DNA from: Bacillota bacterium
Lineage (GTDB): Bacteria > Bacillota > Clostridia > Saccharofermentanales > UBA5734
Length of the DNA: 8,593 bases
Direction: 5' to 3'
NCBI GenBank assembly: GCA_023438965.1
Contig: JAEXPB010000512.1
Coordinates: forward strand, 1-8,593
Within the stretch, counting starts at the first letter, position 1. Each line of letters opens with the position of its first letter. The position numbers were made by a program, and so were the translations under genes. Positions 7,388 through 8,593 of this stretch are shown one piece after another. The notes under the pieces were generated by a model. The model worked only from the letters and a program-made list of their open reading frames with translations, ran no database searches and was not told the DNA's origin.

Positions 7388-7440
7388 TTGTCGTTTCTGA
7401 TACATGATTATGTTAGGTGGATCGATTGTCTAAAGTGATA
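7388..7440. repeat. Direct repeat TTGTC-N5-TGATA, two copies; possible AraC operator
   Basis: Two 15-bp units, 7388-7402 and 7426-7440, share TTGTC and TGATA exactly, with a fully different 5-base core (GTTTC and TAAAG). They are 38 bp apart, start to start. AraC-family proteins contact two adjacent major grooves with their two helix-turn-helices and often bind direct repeats, so a split site with a free centre is the expected form. One copy overlaps the predicted -35 of the operon and the other lies near the predicted start point. Another short direct repeat, CGTTTCTG, occurs at 7328-7335 and 7392-7399. Confidence 0.45.
7407..7434 (-). promoter_or_regulatory. Candidate promoter of the six-gene operon
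   Basis: On the minus strand TTTAGA (7434-7429; four of six match to TTGACA) is followed after 16 bases by CATAAT (7412-7407; five of six match to TATAAT). Transcription would begin near 7400, giving a leader of about 85 bases before the ATG at 7315. The -35 overlaps one copy of the TTGTC-N5-TGATA repeat, as expected for an activator-dependent promoter of the AraC type. This comes from pattern matching only. Confidence 0.45.
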
Positions 7441-7445
7441 AGGTT

Positions 7446-7479
7446 GCGAAAAAGACAAGATATGACTACTAGTCTTCGC
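7446..7479. repeat. Nested inverted repeats upstream of the AraC gene
   Basis: A perfect short palindrome GACTA-C-TAGTC (7464-7474) lies within a wider imperfect inverted repeat, GCGAA-AAA-GAC (7446-7456) against GTCTTCGC (7472-7479). The inner palindrome covers the place where a -35 box would lie relative to the TATAAT at 7490. This is a plausible operator for autoregulation of the regulator gene, but short palindromes arise by chance and no protein is known to bind it. Confidence 0.35.
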
Positions 7480-7489
7480 CAGACGGCGT

Positions 7490-7509
7490 TATAATGGCTG
7501 GGGGTGGTG
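7490..7509 (+). promoter_or_regulatory. Consensus -10 box and adjoining ribosome binding site of the AraC gene
   Basis: A perfect TATAAT (7490-7495) is followed directly by a G-rich stretch, GGGGGTGGTG (7500-7509), that can serve as ribosome binding site for the ATG at 7516. No good -35 is seen at 16-18 bp, as is common for activator-dependent promoters. Transcription starting about 7 bases after the -10 would give a leader of only about 13 bases, starting within the ribosome binding site. Confidence 0.5.
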
Positions 7510-7515
7510 TCATAG

Positions 7516-8328
7516 ATGCCCACGAGTCTTTTGTCTGATTTGATAGTCAGTCAAATCGTCGCCATCAATCGGATCCATGCGCAGACCCGTGAGCCGGTCC
7601 TGCGGAAAAACCGCGAACATTGGGCCATCGCGCTCAAGACCGCCGGACAGACAGTCTATCTTGCGCACGGCAAAGAATTCTTGTCCGATCCTGGCCATGC
7701 GGTGCTGCTGCCGCGCGGCTCAACCTACAGCTGGATCTGCCGGGAACCCGGCGAGTGTCTGATGCTGGAGTTCGATGTCCTTTCCGTCCCGTACGGCAAT
7801 GACCCGGTCAGCATTCGCATTGGCAATATGCCGGAACTGGCCAATATCGTCAATTATCTGGATCATGTCTGGATCTTCAAATAGCAGGCTTACCAAATCA
7901 AGTGCCTGGCCGGTCTTTATGACATCCTGTCCCGCTTGGCCGATGCCGAAAGCCTGACTTACCAGATATCGGCCAAACATCGGCTCATCCAGGCCTCGGT
8001 TGATTATCTCGAGGCCCATTATAACGATCCTGGTCTGGACAATGACCGGCTGGCCGCCCTGTCCGGCATCAGCACGGTTTATTTCCGTAAAGTTTTTGCC
8101 GGGATTTATCATGAGTCGCCGATGAAGTATGTCCAGTCGATCCGGATCGCCAAAGCCAAGGATCTGCTGATCGGCGAATTGTGCTCGATCCGTGAAATAG
8201 CCGAAACGGTTGGTTTTGAAAGCATTTACCATTTCAGCAAGTTATTTAAAAAGGTGACCGGATGCACACCGAGCGATTTTGCCCGGCTGCACAAGGCCAC
8301 CGTTTATGATATCAGCAGTATGGAATAA
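7516..8328 (+). pseudogene. AraC-family cupin regulator interrupted by an in-frame amber codon
   Basis: The frame runs from ATG 7516 to TAA 8326-8328, 271 codons, with one internal TAG at 7882-7884 (codon 123). Codons 1-122 form a cupin-like sensor domain (HWAIALKTAGQTVYLAHGKEF, DPGHAVLLPRGSTYSW, GECLMLEFD). After the stop the same frame continues QAYQIKCLAGLYDILSRL, the usual linker of this family, and then a full AraC DNA-binding domain with both helix-turn-helices (LDNDRLAALSGISTVYFRKVFAG; REIAETVGFESIYHFSKLFKKVTGCTP). Total length fits an intact regulator, so only one codon is wrong. A C-to-T change of CAG is the simplest origin. The second half has no ATG near its start; the first usable codon is a TTG at 7936 without a clear ribosome binding site. 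A TAG immediately before ATG 7516 fixes the start. It is divergent from the operon and is its likely regulator. Alternatives are sequencing error, natural suppression or a two-piece product. Confidence 0.85.
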
Positions 8329-8363
8329 AGTTTTTGGCGTGGATTTATCGGCTCGCGCAGTTG

Positions 8364-8593
8364 CTAAGGCGCCAGAATCTCGGGCTTGGCCAGGCTGCGC
8401 ACCCGGTCGGTGACGATTTGGTCTTGGTACGCCTTTCGGATGGCTTTAACTTGCGCATGGTCAGCCAGGTCGGTCAACCCGGCGTCGAGCAAGATCGTGG
8501 AGTTCAGTCCGGCGGCGAGCAGCGTGCCATCCTGCTGCACATAGAGATTGAAGATGTAGCAGCGATCAACCAGCGGCAGTGAATCATTTTCGT
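8364..8593 (-). CDS. Unrecognised protein, C-terminal 75 residues, truncated by window edge
   Basis: On the minus strand a frame is open from the right edge (first full codon at 8591) to a TAG at 8366-8364. It encodes 75 residues, beginning ENDSLPLVDRCYIFNLYVQQ and ending RSLAKPEILAP. Codon use is GC-rich at third positions, like the neighbouring genes, and composition looks like a normal soluble protein (hydrophobic strand-like DRCYIFNLYV, then a charged helical tail). The overlapping plus-strand frame (8334-8582) is rich in Q, G and R and lacks an ATG start, so it looks like a shadow. I do not recognise the family. It converges with the AraC gene with a 35-bp gap and no terminator that I can see. 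The N-terminal part lies beyond the window. Confidence 0.55.
   Translation of the reverse strand, partial: ENDSLPLVDRCYIFNLYVQQDGTLLAAGLNSTILLDAGLTDLADHAQVKAIRKAYQDQIVTDRVRSLAKPEILAP

Noticed and set aside
7316..7405. N-terminal extension of the Gfo/Idh protein from the ATG at 7405
   Set aside because: The Rossmann fold starts right after the inner ATG at 7315, which has a strong GGAGGG site. The extension would place coding sequence over the control region.
7882..7884. Genome-wide TAG reassignment or pyrrolysine insertion as the default explanation of the amber codon
   Set aside because: Two other genes in the window end at plausible TAG stops and no other in-frame TAG is seen. A simple nonsense mutation or sequencing error is likelier, though read-through is kept open as a finding.
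8334..8582. 82-codon plus-strand frame after the AraC gene
   Set aside because: No ATG start, unlike-protein composition, and a better open frame with normal codon use on the minus strand.
1..8593. CRISPR arrays, insertion sequences, tRNA or rRNA genes
   Set aside because: No regularly spaced repeats, transposase motifs, terminal inverted repeats or recognisable RNA-gene sequences were seen.

Overview
The window is a GC-rich bacterial catabolic locus. It holds a tightly packed, six-gene minus-strand operon (1391-7315) transcribed away from a plus-strand AraC-family regulator (7516-8328), with fragments of two other genes at the window edges. I cannot name the organism. A membrane-anchored AraC-type regulator resembling the YesN group, strong GGAGG-type ribosome binding sites and the AraC/cupin regulator style fit Bacillota (Clostridia- or Paenibacillus-like) best. 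That is a low-confidence inference.

Layout from left to right: (1) 2-1354, plus strand, the 3' part of a membrane-bound AraC-family regulator; its sensor domain lies before the window. (2) A 36-bp convergent gap containing a small hairpin. (3) The minus-strand operon, in order of transcription: Gfo/Idh/MocA dehydrogenase (7315-6308), SDR dehydrogenase (6306-5563), PIG3/quinone-oxidoreductase-like MDR protein (5561-4572), BchC-like MDR dehydrogenase without zinc ligands (4489-3467), EamA/DMT transporter (3470-2520) and a cog3964-type amidohydrolase (2527-1391). Junctions are 1-bp gaps or 4-8-bp overlaps, except one 82-bp gap at 4490-4571. (4) A roughly 200-bp AT-rich divergent control region (7316-7515) with direct and inverted repeats and candidate promoters in both directions. 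(5) An AraC-family regulator with an N-terminal cupin-like domain, interrupted by one in-frame amber codon (7882-7884) but otherwise open over 270 codons. (6) 8364-8593, minus strand, the last 75 codons of an unrecognised gene that runs off the right edge.

Four consecutive NAD(P)-dependent oxidoreductase-type genes, one hydrolase of acylated or cyclic substrates and one small-molecule transporter suggest a pathway that takes up or exports a polar metabolite (sugar, cyclitol or hydroxy acid), removes an acyl or amide group and oxidises or reduces the core in several steps. There is no kinase, aldolase, isomerase or ABC transporter here, so the pathway is either incomplete in this window or unusual. 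The substrate cannot be deduced from the sequence. The divergent AraC regulator is the obvious candidate controller, which makes its amber codon the most striking feature: the operon's regulator may be inactive, or the codon may be read through.
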